Below are positions 24,401 through 36,500 of a stretch of DNA of 64,000 nt, piece after piece. Position numbers and translations under genes: made by a program. The notes under the pieces are model-generated. The model was not told the DNA's origin and searched no databases. It saw only the letters and a list, made by a program, of their open reading frames with translations. The stretch comes from Rhea pennata (taxonomy: Eukaryota > Chordata > Aves > Rheiformes > Rheidae), in NCBI RefSeq assembly GCF_028389875.1, contig NC_084677.1, positions 11,078,017-11,142,016 on the forward strand, written 5' to 3'. The first letter of the stretch is position 1. Each line of letters opens with the position of its first letter.

Positions 24401-27400
24401 TCCTGTAGCCAAACCAGAATAACTTTGAAAAAACAGGTGTTTTTTCAAAGACTACACTCTACTCTGCAGTTAAAAAATTACTTACTTTTAAACAGAGTTA
24501 AGTGTTTGTGGATTTTCTTTTGTACTAAGTTTAGCAAGCAGACTTCACCCTGAACTGGTTGAGACACTTTCATATGTTATGTTTGGCTAAATATAATTTA
24601 GGTAGACAACAAGTGATCCGCTTTACAGTAAGATATGTTTAAAACTGTAATGTAGCAAGCAAGTAACTTTGTATTTCTTAGTTTCCAAGAATGAAGAAAG
24701 CTACACTTATAAAACAAAAAAGAAAGTCCTCCTACTAGTTCTGGTTAGCAGTGCCCCATCTCCAGAGCAGCCACAAGAACCTTGGGCCACAGAGCAGTCC
24801 AACAGGCCTGTGAAGGTATGAGCCTGCAGATGAGAGTCAGAGTGCCTCCTAAGATCAGTTTTGGCAACCGATGATCACAAGGAGTTTACAGAAGTCTGCT
24901 TGCCATCTTAAGCATAGCATCATTTACAGGCTGCTAGCCAAAACAATCATTCATTTCATATAGTTGTGTAGGAACTTCACTAGCAGCTGACTATGCAAAT
25001 ATTGGAATAATATTTAAGTTATACACATGGAATTGTTTTAAATAAAAGTGAGCTGAAATCTAAGTATTTTAAGAGCTTATGTTTGGATTTGTAAACTCTG
25101 ACTGCAGTTTTTAAAGCAGAAAATATATAAAACCTTACCCTGCAGAGACCTCGGTTCTCTCTACAAACTTGAGAATCCTGCTTCACCTGTTACAGCAAAC
25201 AACAGTAACACCTTACGCTGTACAAACAGTGCAGTCATATTCAGATGTTAATTATCTCAAGAGCTTCAAACAGATGAGAACCTCTGAGTACCTGAACTCA
25301 TGTCTTCAGCTATAACAGACTCTCAGCTCTCTTCCAGAAGGCTGGTGGCAACATGCATATTTTGTTAATACACTTTTACTTATCTTTCATTCCATTCAGT
25401 AATTTTTTGTTTAAGAAAATTGACAATGCTGTGCAGGTACTCCATCCTGCGTCTCACGCAAACTACAACCATAAACTCTAAACATAGGTAACTGTGCTTG
25501 AAACTGGTGTATTTTGTATAATCAGACCTTCGGCATTTCTTGACCACCCATCACACTTAAATGATGAATCAGAGTACTTGAGACTCTTCGTACAGACTTA
25601 TTTGTAACAGAAACACACAAAACCAAGTTTTTGAACATCTCAGTTTTTGAATCTATTGCTAAGCACATATGCTTCCTATAATTATGGGTGTTAAGATTAT
25701 TTTTCTTCCTCCCTTTAAATTTTAAAGCAAAAGGATGAGACTGACATTAGACATTTCAAAGTGGCAAAAGGAAAGGTTGCATTAAATTACAAAAACACAG
25801 AGTAAAAAGAACTGCCACTTCTTTTTTGCTGTTGCTTGGATGCAAAAAAAAGATTTCGGTATTTTTCAGGACCACATAATCCTCACAGTCTAAAAACATT
25901 TATGTTCACTAAATAGGAAAAGTGAGGCAACAACTAACAATGCCTGTCATATTATCTTTGGCTGTCTGACTTTTGGGGTATAACAGAAACAGTGACTCAA
26001 GCCTGACTATAGCATTCTCACATATTTATAAATAAATTTTGTCTCTTGTAAAACAGACAATCCAGAAGAAACAGCATTTACAACTGGTTTGTGAGACAGG
26101 AGAAGATTATCATAGCTTATTCTCTTTACTGGAATCCTATTTGATCCTTTATACTTTTGTTAGTTTCTGTACAATATTCCTACTGCTATAAAAGAGTTCT
26201 TTAACACCTATGATTAACTAGTCTCTCAACCACAGATCTTCTAGTGGCCAAACACAGCAATTAAATAACTGTTTCCTAAGATCTGAATTCTCTGTTTCCT
26301 TCAAGATACAGATCACTTGACCAGAGAGCTGCTCCACTACACACACAGATGAAATATAAACATACTGAGTCTAATCGTGTTCATGCTCAGATCATCTTTT
26401 GTTGCCTTATTTTCTCTATTCTGATTAATACTGAGACCAGAAGGCAAAAACATCACCAAGTTATCCTACGAAAGCTTCCTACAGTAAGGGGAGGGATTTC
26501 TTTACATTGACACAACAAAAAAAAAAGGGGGGGGGGGAATACTTCTGCAAGGACAAATGAGAGCTCCCCTTTGGTTTACCAGCTACCATCAGCCCTCAGA
26601 CTTGCTCACCAAAAGGCAGTTACCAAGAACCGAACAGTTCCAAAAAACCTCTCAGCTGATGGGTGAAGTTGAGGTACAAGTGAACTACGTGAGCACATCT
26701 AGAACACCTGGGTTTTCTGTTCCTGCTTTGGGACAGCTTCAGCCAGAACTGTGATTATTTGACTCACGCTATAAAGTAATAAATAAATAAATAAATAAAT
26801 TTTTAAAAAAAAGACACCTGACTGTTTCAAAAGACGCTTGAGACAACGTACTGTATAGAAAACCATAGACAATTTACTAGTGTCATATGTTTACGGGGGG
26901 TAAATTGCAGATGTCTCTACCAGAAGGCAACATTTGCTAATATAAGACACCATGAAATCACCATTGTTTCAAGGCAAGTTACTATGTCATTACTGCTGAA
27001 TAACTTAGAGTCAAGTATACAATTAATCCATGTCACCAATGCAGATAATCTGCAAACCACTGGAGCCATTTAATCTAGTGTTTTTAAAAGGAGGAAGGGG
27101 GAAGAGACAAAAGAAATTATTAGACATTCAGTAACCAGAAGACAAAGCCTATTAGTCAGCGGCAAATAAAGAAAAGGAAGCCAGCAAGATAAGATGCAGA
27201 CCCCTAGGGAGAAAAAGCAAGAGAGAAGGAGGCCAGTCTGGGAATGCTGATGGAGGCTGTTAAGGGGTTCCCTTTCATCTTCTTGTGCCTAGCAAGTCCC
27301 TCAAGTGTTTACAGACTAGTCTTTCATCCTGTAAGAATCCTGGATAGCAATCTTCAGCTCTTGTCTTATTTTTAAGGATGAGGATGAATGAAAGTTCTGT

Positions 27401-30286
27401 TTTTCTAACAAAACCCATACCTTCACTTTTACAGTTTCTTTTTACCCAGAACAGAGAAGTACTTGTTATGTTCATTACTACAAACCTATGTGCCTAATAG
27501 AACAATTACATTATTTTTACACTTCACAAGTTCTTACAAACAGCCCAATCCAAAGACGATGGGTATTCCATGGCTCTAAATTAATTGAATTGATCAACAC
27601 CTCCCCAGCACCAATAAAGAAAACAGACTGTTACAATCTGGAAAAGTTCTGAACAGTACTAGAGGTACTCACAGTCCTGCAGGCTTGGAACTGCACCTGT
27701 TCATATCCAATCCACCTTTGAATCACTTTCTGTCACATGAAACTGCAAGTTTACCGGATGTGAACATTTAGAACAGTAATATCTATCCCTCATTCCTCCA
27801 CCTCCTTTTCATCCACTTTATATCCCCCTGCCCCAATACACATAGACAGGACACAGAATTTTTTTCATGTTCCTTATGTTGAATCAAAGGAAGCAGCAGA
27901 ACCAAGCCTCTTCCTCATCCACACAGAAATCTGTTAGAACAAGTCCTTTTTCTCAGAAGTTCATCAAATGTTCTGGTAGCCTTTTCCCCCTCAAAACATA
28001 CTTCTCCAATTAATTTCAATAAAGCTCTTCCAAAATATCTGTTCTTGGTTGTGTTTCAAAATCACCCTTTAGTTCAGTTCATAACCCTCCCCCTTGATTT
28101 TTTTTTAACATAATCCATATTAAGTGGACAGAAGCAGAGTGTAACTATGAATGAACTTCCAAGCTCAAGAAATTTTAAGAACTACTGATGCACATTAGCT
28201 AGAATTTGCTACGAACATGTCAATGTTCAACTACACAATAAAGCAAGTAACCGTACAGAGAAGGCATCAAATCCAGCTTCAAAGATCCAGGAGCAGATTA
28301 TAGATCATATTGCAGGTCATCAGTCTCAACATGAAAATGAGTTTCAAAAGCCTCACATTGAGCTGTCAAGTAGTATCTCAACTATAAGTTCTTCCATGAC
28401 TAGTTTTGCAAACTTGTTCAAGGATTACAATTATTCATGTCCACATAAAATTTGCTCTTAGGAAATAATCAGTATTTTAGAAATCTTTATAAAAATTGGT
28501 ATTTCCCGTAAGGTTCTAATGATAGTCATATTTAATGAATTTGAACTAATTCAACACAGATCACAAGCTCTGCTTTTTCTGCTGACCTGCAGGAAATCTT
28601 TGCTTTAGACTGTGTGCTGCCTCTCACGTAAAGGGCTATGAAGGTTTTCTATATACTATTAACTAACATCCATCTTTAAAATCTTGTATCTTCCCAGCAC
28701 AAAGTACAGAAGTGACAAGAATGCAAACCCTTTACTTTCACATGTAGCCTTAATCAAGTGACCATGTTTCCTCTTCTGAGAAGTATCTTATACCTGGAAA
28801 ACATGCAGCAACAGAGTTGCAGGAGAGTCCAGATGTACTCAAGAAACACTAGTACTCCAACAGTCTGTCTTTCCACTGCTCGCACAAATAAAACGCTAAT
28901 GCCTTAGTTATACATTAACTGTTTAACAAAGAGGCTTTTAAATAGATAATAAGAACATTTCTAGTGCAGATGTCTTTCAATCATCTATTCTCCAACAACA
29001 GACAGACCATGCAGCAACACTAAAACTGACAGTGGGCCCTGATGCAAATTTTCAGAAATGTATGTCAGTCCTGTGCTTTTTTGTCTGTATCATTATACGC
29101 CTCTTTCTGAGCACTTAGCCTACTCCTCCTTTAAGTTACAGTGTAAGTAAGGCATTATCCTTAAAAAAAAATGTTACCAGCCGTGGATCACTGCTGTATT
29201 CCGACTCTTGGCATATGACTCCTCAGTTATCAATGTAACATTTTGAAGGAAAGCATATCAGCAGTGTTAACTATTTAAAGATAACCAGCTATTCTTTCCA
29301 ACAACCACAGTGCTAACAGGAAAAGTATAGTCTTTAAACCAATATTTGCTTAAAACAAAAATTATGCCAGTTGCAACTCAGGTTGTTATGAGCGGCTTGT
29401 TAGTGTCACCACTGCCCCAAAGAGTAAGAGTGATTAGCACAGATTGCAGCTTTCACAGCACGGGTAAACATGTTCAGGAGAGGGAGACAAAGTTAAAACA
29501 CAAAGAAATATGGCTGTGCAAATGCAGCATGTTCAGGTTATGAGAACTATCTCAGAAATAAGTTGCTCTACAATTTCATATCTCCGTTTTTTTTTTTTTT
29601 TCCTCTCAAAACAGTAGGTATACGCACCTTCTAGCCTGACTCTTTTAAAGGCTGGGTATGACGAATATTTGGGCAAAGTAGATGATTCCGTCTGTCCTAA
29701 AGGAGCTGCCTTTCAGCACAGAGACGGCTCGTTTACAGAGAGATGTCTTATGATCCTGTAGATGGCACACCCCAAAAGCCCAACAAGCCCCCGAAGTGAA
29801 GCAGCGCGGAGACTTCGGCAGCCACCCGAGCCAGCCGCGGACAGACCGACCCAGGGCACCGAGCGCTCCGCGCCGCCTAAGCTGCTTAAACGGCCTGCGA
29901 GCAGGAAGCCCGGAGAAACCAGAACTGGAAAAGCACCCCGGACCGGACAGGACCGCACCGCCCCGGGACGCCTCCCCGGCTCCGCACCCGGCACCGCGAG
30001 GCCGCCCGCCGGCGGCGGCAGCTCCCAGGCCCGGCGGGGAGGAGCGGGGGTCCCGGTGCCCCCGCCGGGGGCGGCGGCGCGGCCCGGAGCTGCCCCACGC
30101 AGCGCTGGGGCGCGGAGCGGCGCCGCCGCCGCCCCGGTGGCTCCCGGCCGGGCCGAGCCGCGCAGCCCCACTCGGCGCGCGGAGCTCCGGCCGCCGCCGC
30201 CCACCGCAGCGCCGCCGCCGGCCCCCGTAGCCCGGCGCGAGGCGCCCCGGCACGGACGGGAAGAGACATGGTCCAATTCACTCACC
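12007..30286 (-). CDS. DCUN1D3: DCUN1D3 (DCN1-like protein 3), complete coding sequence in two exons
   Basis: The join of 15017-14587 and 12493-12007 encodes 305 residues, against 304 in human as I recall. DCNL3 binds cullins and the NEDD8 E2 and tethers them at membranes. The N-terminus is MGQCVTKC: Gly2 fits N-myristoylation and the nearby cysteines fit palmitoylation. Residues 3-85 are a polar linker. A PONY/DCN1 domain runs from about 86 to 278. The cullin-contacting Asp-Ala-Asp patch is intact at D241, A265 and D271. The coding exons meet in phase 2 inside the Arg144 codon. Main-start context is strong (A at -3, G at +4). The first exon lies in a CpG island shared head-to-head with LYRM1. 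The leader appears to carry upstream ORFs. The identity is secure. Confidence 0.97.
12494..14586 (-). other. DCUN1D3: DCUN1D3 intron between the two coding exons
   Basis: About 2.1 kb with GT at 14586-14585 and AG at 12495-12494. No internal exon or repeat family was recognised. Confidence 0.9.
14587..15119 (-). CDS. DCUN1D3: DCUN1D3 first coding exon with 5' UTR part
   Basis: The acceptor TTTTCCAG ends at 15120, so the exon likely begins at 15119. It has about 102 nt of leader, and ATG is at 15017-15015. Donor GTTAGT starts at 14586, leaving two bases of the Arg144 codon. Residues 1-143 comprise the lipidation signal, a Ser/Lys-rich linker and the first helices of the PONY domain (from about SSLQR at 86). 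The leader contains a 20-codon upstream frame. Confidence 0.95.
15037..15096 (-). promoter_or_regulatory. Upstream ORF in the DCUN1D3 leader
   Basis: ATG at 15096-15094 opens 19 sense codons and stops at TAG 15039-15037, about 19 nt before the main ATG. A second upstream ATG inside it gives a three-codon frame (ATG CGT TGA). Such frames commonly reduce main-frame initiation. The effect here is inference. Confidence 0.6.
15592..15615. repeat. T24 tract
   Basis: Plus-strand T run within the DCUN1D3 leader intron. Confidence 0.95.
16711..16755. repeat. Composite T-rich tract
   Basis: T12, a short ACG interruption, T5, C, then T24, all within the DCUN1D3 leader intron. Confidence 0.95.
20010..20086 (-). 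other. DCUN1D3: Predicted non-coding leader exon of DCUN1D3
   Basis: On the minus strand a pyrimidine-rich acceptor (TTTTGTTTTACAG, AG at 20088-20087) is followed by 77 nt and a near-perfect donor, GTAAGTATT, from 20009. A long T tract (A29 on plus, 20,136-20,164) lies further upstream. The segment has no long open frame. It contains an ATG immediately followed by TAG near its 5' end and a later ATG that could read into the next exon for a few codons. The pairing of two strong splice sites 77 nt apart in the gene's direction supports an optional 5' UTR exon. It is not confirmed. Confidence 0.5.
20136..20164. repeat. A29 tract
   Basis: Homopolymer just upstream, in the minus sense, of the predicted leader exon. 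It reads as T29 in the DCUN1D3 pre-mRNA. Confidence 0.95.
21034..21051. repeat. ACACC tandem repeat
   Basis: Three to four copies of a five-base ACACC unit. Confidence 0.8.
22153..22171. repeat. A19 tract
   Basis: Homopolymer in the DCUN1D3 leader intron. Confidence 0.95.
26517..26537. repeat. A10-G11 junction
   Basis: Pure purine run that switches from A10 to G11. The G11 part could take a quadruplex form. Confidence 0.9.
26778..26802. repeat. (AAAT)n microsatellite
   Basis: Five to six AAAT units in intronic sequence. Confidence 0.9.
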
Positions 30287-30351
30287 CTCCGCGGCGCCCA
30301 GCGAGACGCTGCCGCTGCCCCCCCGCTCCCGCCCCCTCCCTCTCCTGCATC

Positions 30352-30359
30352 ACTTCCGG
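30352..30359. promoter_or_regulatory. ETS-type site ACTTCCGG
   Basis: Matches the core recognised by GABPA/ELK-class ETS factors, which is common in bidirectional housekeeping promoters. It lies between the two divergent first-exon donors. Confidence 0.6.
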
Positions 30360-30377
30360 GGATGAGGAGTCAGCTGG

Positions 30378-30400
30378 CCGCGCCGCGCCGCGCCGCGCCA
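30378..30400. repeat. CGCGC/CCGCG short tandem
   Basis: About four copies of a five-base CGCCG-type unit within the promoter core. Confidence 0.75.
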
Positions 30401-30479
30401 CGCTCCGCGACGTGCCTGACGCCGCACGCACGCTGAGGGCAGAGCGGGCAAGGGGCCCGCGCCGCCGCCGCCTCCTCCT

Positions 30480-30572
30480 CCCTCGCCCACCGGAGCGGGG
30501 GGACGGGGCTTGGCGGCGCCGCACTACTGCGGGAGGGAGGGGAGCGAGGCCCCAGCGCGTCTCTTCCCAAAG
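30480..30572 (+). other. LYRM1: LYRM1 non-coding first exon (5' limit approximate)
   Basis: The 3' edge is fixed by AAAG followed by GTAAAG (donor from 30573). The next exon opens directly at the LYRM1 ATG, so this exon would be wholly 5' UTR. The start site is inferred from the CpG island only. Confidence 0.5.
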
Positions 30573-33500
30573 GTAAAGAGCGGCGGCGGAGGACGGATAA
30601 GGCGGCGCAGGGAGGGAGAGGGAGGAGGGGGAGGGCAGGGAAGGCCAGAGGCCTGGGGACTGGCCATCCCCCCACCCCACCCCCCCCCCACCCCCCCCAC
30701 TGCCCGCGTTGGTTTAGCCCAGCCGCGGAGCCTGGCGCTCGCGGAGGGGGCAGCGCCGCCCGGCAGCCAGGGGGCGCCACCCCCCCGCGCCGGGCCCCTC
30801 TGGGCAGCGCCGCGGGCAGGGGCGGGGCTGCCAGCGCCATCTTGGAGTCCGGCGCCCGTGCGCCGGCGCTGCGGCGTGTGCGCGGGCCCCGGGGCTGCAG
30901 CTCCTGTTACGCCGGCGGGACGCGGCTTCGTGGCCAGAGCCGGGGGGGCCCCGGGGCAGCCGCTGTGCTTGAAGACCCCTAGGCCTCGTTCGGAGGCCTG
31001 TGGCCTCCGTGCCCCCAGCTCCCTCGCCACGGGTGGGAAGCAGCTCCCTGTCCTCACCTCGCCCCCCGGGCTGTGGGTCCTCTCCCGACGAAGGGCGAGG
31101 GCGGGCCCGTGTGCCGTCGGTGAGGCAGCGACAGCAAACAGCTGTGCCAGCAGCTTCCACGAGTCAGCAAAGGGTTTAAAGCTCCTTTAAAACCTAGTAC
31201 TGGTGAAGGCCCCGAAAGCTAATCTGTGCACCACCTCAGGAGAATCTAATGTAAATACTGATAAGGCCATTGTCAGGGAACTTCTGAATTTGAATTGAAT
31301 TCATACATTTGATTTCAAAAAAAAATTTTTTTCAAAATATACTCTTAAGTATAGAGTGTTCAAATTATGACTAAAAATTTTCAGTAGTGTATGTCCTGGG
31401 AGTGAAGTTTCAGAAAATCAAAGTACAGTGTTTGTGACAGCTTTATTAAATGAACCAAGGAATGAAGAAAGAAAGGGGAAAGGGAGGATTGTTCCTCTGC
31501 TGTGTTAGTACACATTTTCTCAAGTTTGGGAGCTGTTCCAGTGCTGGGAAATAACTTCTGTTCAGGCAGGCAGTTGCATTTGGCTGAAAGCCAACATGGG
31601 TATAAGGTACATAAATCTATACTGGGTTTTTGTGTCCCTGTAATATTTCTATATGTCTCTGTATTATATAAGTGAGGTCAATCAAGGATACCTGAGATTT
31701 TATTGTTTCCACTAAATTTCTAGCACTGCATTAAAACTTTTCTCTGCTTGTGACTAATAGCTAGCTCATAGCTAAAAAAAGGAGAAAAAAAGTGTTTCTA
31801 GATCTGTGAAAGCACAAGTGACAGTGTTGCACAGGACTACGGTTGGATTTATATTCCTTCAGACTTTACCTGGAAAATGTCTGCTTTTAGGAGAAACCTA
31901 AGAAATATTTAAAGCAATTTGCTGTTTTCCCTTTTTCCTCTCCCTCCCTCCATAGTCTTAAGTTAGCATTTCTAGTCCTCCTGAGGCAGCTACTTTATTG
32001 AAATGGAGGAGGCACCCCCAGAATAAGCTTGTGTATGTCATACCAATACCAGCTAATGCCTCAACAACCACAAAACTAAGAAAATGAAAACTATGTGATC
32101 TAAAGGGACTAGTTAAAGGTTTCCACTTCCATTATCCAAATTTAGAAAATGTTACAGAATCCTAATTGTTTACAAATTCACTTATTTGAAATGACATAGG
32201 AAAAACATGGAAAAACTCACACCTTTTACCATTTAATTACATTCTCTTTGCTTTCAGTTTCCTTTCTTCTGATCAAAAGACCACTCTCTGTATAAGGGTG
32301 ATCCAAGTTCAGTCCCAAATCCCAGGCATGAATAGAATGGCAGAATTTGCACTGCACTGATGGACAGTAAAAGTACAAAGACTTAGAGAAGGTAGTTCAG
32401 AGGTGGTGATCAGTGTTTCAGATCACTTCAGTTTGCCAGCTGAAAGATAATGATATAACAAAATCTAAAACCATGTGAAAGTCACCTTGTTTTCAGATGT
32501 CGCTACCAAACATAAAATGGTTCTTTTTCACCAAAGCTGTGTAGGTTGTAGATGGAAATAACGAGGAAATACTTAGAATCAAATTCATCCCTAGTGGGAA
32601 TTTCTTGAAACCTACAGGGTTGCATCATTGGTAGAAATTGAGGATGTGACACCATCATGGAAGAATATGATCTCTCTTAGTTTGTTTTTCACCGTGTGAA
32701 TATTTTGGCTCTGGTTTTGCTATGATTTGGGTTTGACTGAATCTTTGGTGGGGGGAGAAGTGTGAATACTAAATCAAAAATGAAAACCCAGTCGAGTTGC
32801 CACTTCTCTAGGTATACGCTGTAGTCACATGTGGTCAAATGTTTGCAGTGTACTAGCTGTCACAGGCCACTAAATCCTGTTGATTTGAGTAAAAGAAGGT
32901 AAGATGACTGTTGTGGAAAGTAAATCTTGAGATTTAGTATTACTGGAAGGTCACTTGGGTGATCTGCCCAGTTATCACAAGAATCCTTGATCCCCTTTCT
33001 TTCCCTGTGCAGGCACTGACTGTTCTAGCTATTGTCCCACATGGAAATGATAGGCCAAAATCACTGCTGCTGTAAGATTTACACAAAGGACGGATCTAAA
33101 TTCCTGACTGTAGTTGCTGTAAATAGCTGTGAAATGAAGTGAATTTTTGATTATCATCTGTTGCATTAGCAGCAGGAAAGAGATGACAGGTGGAATAAGT
33201 AAGCTTTAAAATAAAATTAAAAGCCAGATACAGATTTTGTTGGTGGGGGCATTTCTTTAAATAAATGTTAGTCACAGTGTGGATTTGAAAATATGAGATA
33301 CATATTTCCATACAGGCTGAAGTTTACAGTTTTTATATTATAGTGTTGATGCATATCTTTTTAAAGTATGTCACTTATTTCCATAACAGAAATGTGATGA
33401 TAGCTTTGATTCAGAAGGCAGTCGCCCAGCAGTTTGTCATTGCATCTTTAAGACTCCTTGCCAGTAGCAAAGCAGCTGTCAAACAGAAGTTATGTTGTCC

Positions 33501-36500
33501 CTAAATAAAACAATTTACATATGAGAAGCTCAAAGCTGCTTTTTCAAATTATTTCACCCAGAGTTCTGTTCCCCACCTTCTCTTTCCTTTGGCAAATATG
33601 GTTACAGCATCAGCACTAAGTGTCTGAACGTTACTAATGAGTGCCCTAGTTAGCTCAGATGTAAGAGAAGAGATCCATTGTTTTAAAATATTCTTTCTTT
33701 TTCCCCCACGGGCTATTATGTTCACCCTTTGTTTCCTAAAATCCTCTATGCACTGCTGGCAGATTTGATGTTTAAAGTCAGTAGATGATACTTGACTTGA
33801 AAAGAAAGGATAAAATAAAATAGACTTATAACTTCAGTAGAGGAACTGTACAAACAGGAGGAAGATGCTAGACACACGTTCTTATTTCAGCCCTCTTCCC
33901 TAGGACACAGCCGTAATTTGGCTGCTTCTATATGAATATTCTCCTTGCAGCTTGCCCTCTGTCCTAACTTTGCTTTGTGTCTGTGCTGTTGGGGGACACT
34001 TTATAGTGCAGTTGACAGATTGCGTGACTTATATAAATTTTTAATTTAAATTCTATACAAACCTGCAAATAGCAAAAGAATATAGGTGTTTCAGATTATT
34101 GAACTTTTGCATCAACCATCCCAAAAAAAAATGTTTCCTGAAAAAAAGCTTGTTATTATATTTTACAGTCTAAAGGATTATTTGTTTTAATTATCACCAA
34201 AAACATTTGCATTTTCATCATGCAGTAACTCGTTAACTACTCAAGCCTCCTTAGCAGGTTTGGGTACAATGGGATATTTCATGTGCTTGATCTGCATGTT
34301 GATAACAGGGGTTTGCATGTAGATCAAAAGAATGATACAACCCTGTATTGTCAGAACTGTCTGCCACAGCATCCAGCAAATGCTTATTTGGGAGCCAATG
34401 CATGGCTCACTTCCAAAGACTTAATTCTAACAGTCAACTCAAAAGAAGCCTGTAACCTAACACTTTTACCACTGATATATTTGTGCACGCAGACCTACCT
34501 TTGACCCCTACCAGTTTGTTTTGTTGCAGTCAGCACCTGAGATTTGCTCAGCTAATACAATAGCCATGTACTTTTGGACAAAAACGCTTGTGGTTAACCT
34601 CCGTGGGCTGCATTCTGCAATGAAATGAAGGGCGGTAGAAGTTAAACCATGGGTGTGACTGCCACAAGATGAGTGTTAGTGGGAAAGTGGTGTAACATCC
34701 ACTTAGCATTCCGGAGATGTGTGGTGTAATTATAATTTAAATGCCAAAGATTTAAGTAGCAAGATGAGTAACTAAAAGGACATAAAAGCCTCCCTTATCT
34801 TTCTGTCCCACTCAGATTAATTTTGCACACCCACAAAACTAATACAAGTAGTGTCACTTGACACCTAATACATGATCTGTACCATCACTTACATTTCTGT
34901 AGGTGTAAGCTCTGTTTATATCAAAGAAAAAATTCCAATCTCATTTATAGGTTTTTAAGTTGAAAATAATTCTGCGCCCTTAGTGGAATTATCCATTTTC
35001 ACATTGTCACGCAGATCAGAACTTGACCCATGGTTTGGCTTTTGTCCTGTTTGTTCTCATCCTTGTCCTTGATAGAGGGGGAGGGAAACTTCTCACACCT
35101 GCATTTCTGCATCTCTGCAGGAACAGTTTATGAGCAGGTCTGTAATGTTAGAAATTGTTAATTAAAGTCAGCAGTAGGAGCAGCTCATTGCTAAGTATAT
35201 ATGAAAATCTGCTTAATGTCTTTTACAGCATTTAGTGCATGCAGCAAGGAAAGCAATAATATGAACCTGCAGCCTGTCTCTGTACCAGGGGGGCATAGGC
35301 AATGGATTACACAGCCCTGTATTAATTTCAGCTCTGAGAAAATTAAAAAAAAAAAAGAAGAAGAAGAAGAAGAAGTAAGTTCTAGGCAAGGGAGGAGAAG
35401 CAATTAGTGGTAAAAATAAATTACAAAATTTTAAACAAAATCTTTATAGATGCAAACAAACTCTTGGTAGTGCTCATAATCCAAAAGTGACAGGTGTGAT
35501 TACAGCTCTAAACAGAGGGTGTGCATGGTCCCAAGTTCTGGCCTCTGAAATTCTGATTTTTTGAAATTCTGAAATCTGATGCTTAGGTCAGAATTCAAAC
35601 TTATATTAAAAGCTTTGTTTGCCCCCAAGGTATTCCTCCTATTTGTCTTTTTAGATTACAAGAAAAACCTGAGCTGAAAGTCTCCAGTGCTACCTTCTGT
35701 TAGCTATCAGCAGGGGAGAAGAGTATTTCCAATTCAACCAGAGGTGAGACCTTGGAATAAAAGCAGAGGGGTGAGGCCAGGAGGGGCTGTAGGTAAGGAG
35801 AAGATTTGGGACTTAAGGTTGTGCTAGGTCAGTTCTTGTAACTGGAGTGTTTATAATCTATGTAAAATAATGCACTCTACAGAGGAAGACAGTAATTCTT
35901 CAGATACAAGTGCATGCATAGCTTTGTGTATGAGTAATTTTATTGCCTGAAATGGAGCTATAGAGTGGATAATGCAAAGTATTTATTCCAAAATGTTTGA
36001 AGAACAGGGACTGTTCCTCTCTTTTATTGTGCGTATTTTGTTTCCAAGAAATACCATAAACATTTACTAGAAAAATTTCTGCTGTATATGAAGAATAATT
36101 TTTATCTCTGGAGGGAAATATATGATTGCTTAAACATTTTAAGGGAGGAACAGCAAATAAAACTGCTCTCTCAAGAATCGGAGAAAGACAGTTTTATGTC
36201 AGTAATTCTTAAAATCCCTAACAACATGAAACAACAAGAAGTCTTTAGATCATAGCGATGGTTAACACAAAAAGGAGTATAGGTCAAATCCTGCCTTCAG
36301 GTTAGCATCTGTGATTCCAGTTTTGGTGAGGGGAAGATCACGTGAATGTCTGAAGTCACAGGAGGACTGTACTGAAAAGAAAATATCTGAAGGTTAGCAG
36401 CATTTGAGATTCAGCCACTTGAGACCTCTATGGCCTGAGAGGTGTTTGATTAATAAACGTTCTTACACTCTCCACAATACTAGTAATTGTCAAAGACTGC

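Larger units (their letters stand above)
20087..30285 (-). other. DCUN1D3: DCUN1D3 leader intron, 5' part
   Basis: About 10 kb without a recognised gene. It contains an ACACC tandem repeat near 21,034-21,051, A19 at 22,153-22,171, an A10-G11 junction at 26,517-26,537 and an (AAAT)n run near 26,778-26,800. Open frames such as minus 20,797-21,231 have no family resemblance or splice support. Confidence 0.6.
30286..30420 (-). other. DCUN1D3: DCUN1D3 non-coding first exon (5' limit approximate)
   Basis: The 3' edge is set by donor GTGAGT at 30285-30280 (minus), preceded by GGAG. The transcription start is not visible in sequence, so the right-hand limit is a guess within the promoter. The exon would splice to 20086 or directly to 15119. 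Confidence 0.5.
29810..31110. promoter_or_regulatory. CpG island with head-to-head DCUN1D3/LYRM1 promoter
   Basis: Dense GC and CpG over about 1.3 kb in an AT-rich neighbourhood. A minus-strand consensus donor (GTGAGT, 30285-30280) and a plus-strand donor (GTAAAG, from 30573) point outward from its centre, so both genes' first exons lie here with start sites inferred between about 30,290 and 30,570. An ETS-type site ACTTCCGG is at 30352-30359 and a YY1-type GCCATCTTGG at 30836-30845. No TATA box is evident between the two donors. Long GC-rich open frames here are composition artefacts. Confidence 0.85.

Noticed and set aside
29645-31190. Many long overlapping open frames on both strands around 30 kb (up to 226 codons)
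   Set aside because: They are Pro/Arg/Ala/Gly-rich frames caused by scarce stop codons in the CpG island. The same bases are open in several frames at once and cover the promoter and first exons.
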